From NCBI RefSeq assembly GCF_901709675.1, contig NC_051089.1, forward strand, positions 9,919,476 to 9,983,475: a DNA stretch of 64,000 nucleotides, written 5' to 3'. This document shows positions 63,779-64,000 of the stretch, in pieces. The position numbers were made by a program, and so were the translations under genes. Numbering within the stretch: the first letter of the stretch is position 1; each line of letters opens with the position of its first letter. The DNA comes from Syngnathus acus. Its lineage: Eukaryota > Chordata > Actinopteri > Syngnathiformes > Syngnathidae. Under the pieces are notes generated by a model that saw only the letters and a list, made by a program, of their open reading frames with translations, was not told the DNA's origin and did not search any database.

Positions 63779-64000
63779 AGGGGTGGCGTGGTTCAGTGGT
63801 AGAGTGGTCGTCCCCCAATCCAGAGGTTGGGGCTTTGAGCTCTGGACACTTGACCATGTTGAACTGTCCTTGAACAAGGCACTGGAACCCCCGTTTCCTC
63901 CTGATAGCTGAATGAGGAAAGCAGTGTGAAGCGCCTTGACTACTTCAGTTGAGGCTTAGGTTGGTGGGAGTACTCGGCTGGAGACTTAGCAAACCAGTTT
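63779..64000 (+). mobile_element. tRNA-derived SINE, cut by window end
   Basis: Head with an A-box-like TGGTTCAGTGG and a degenerate B box, then CACTTGACCATG, GTCCTTGAACAAGGCACTG and GTGAAGCGCCTTGA. These blocks match a widespread teleost tRNA-derived repeat as I recall it. The right end is not in the window. Confidence 0.7.

Noticed and set aside
1-64000. CRISPR arrays, rRNA or prokaryotic operons
   Set aside because: No regularly spaced repeats, rRNA segments or ribosome-binding-site-led gene runs; all genes are spliced.

Overview
The window is vertebrate nuclear DNA, almost certainly from a teleost fish. It holds two intron-rich genes whose exons join into proteins clearly homologous to USP10 and CRISPLD2. 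It also has fish-type repeats (hAT and Tc1 remnants, a tRNA-derived SINE) and long AT-rich non-coding DNA. The two genes are also neighbours in the same order in other vertebrates (human 16q24.1), so this is conserved synteny. No prokaryotic, CRISPR or viral gene features were seen. Exon boundaries were built by hand from splice sites and protein similarity; both reading frames close exactly (865 and 530 codons before stop).

Layout. 1-1488: upstream intergenic DNA. 1489-2448: a non-autonomous hAT-like transposon with an 8-bp target duplication. It carries two promoter-like direct repeats and a tRNA-Gln-like sequence, and it ends about 220 bp before the USP10 start codon. 2672-16275: USP10, 15 coding exons, plus strand, with 3' UTR to somewhere between 17.7 and 18.8 kb. 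18.8-21.5 kb: intergenic. 21.66-34.5 kb: CRISPLD2, plus strand, a TATA-driven non-coding first exon, 14 coding exons and about 1 kb of 3' UTR. 34.5-64 kb: about 29.5 kb with no recognisable coding exon. This last part holds a CpG-rich possible promoter or first exon at 37.65-37.89 kb, a Tc1 remnant, a foldback element with perfect 26-bp ends, a copy of a dispersed repeat, CTCF-like and RFX-like motifs, several stretches that look like conserved regulatory DNA, and a SINE running off the right edge.

Function. USP10 is a cytoplasmic deubiquitinase linked to stress granules and p53/AMPK control; CRISPLD2 is a secreted CAP/LCCL protein. They share no pathway that the sequence shows and are probably neighbours by ancestry. 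The most interesting points are the transposon carrying CRE, CCAAT and GC boxes next to the USP10 leader, a U12-type intron directly after the USP10 catalytic-cysteine exon, a GC-AG intron in CRISPLD2, and the orphan CpG-rich promoter candidate in the desert.
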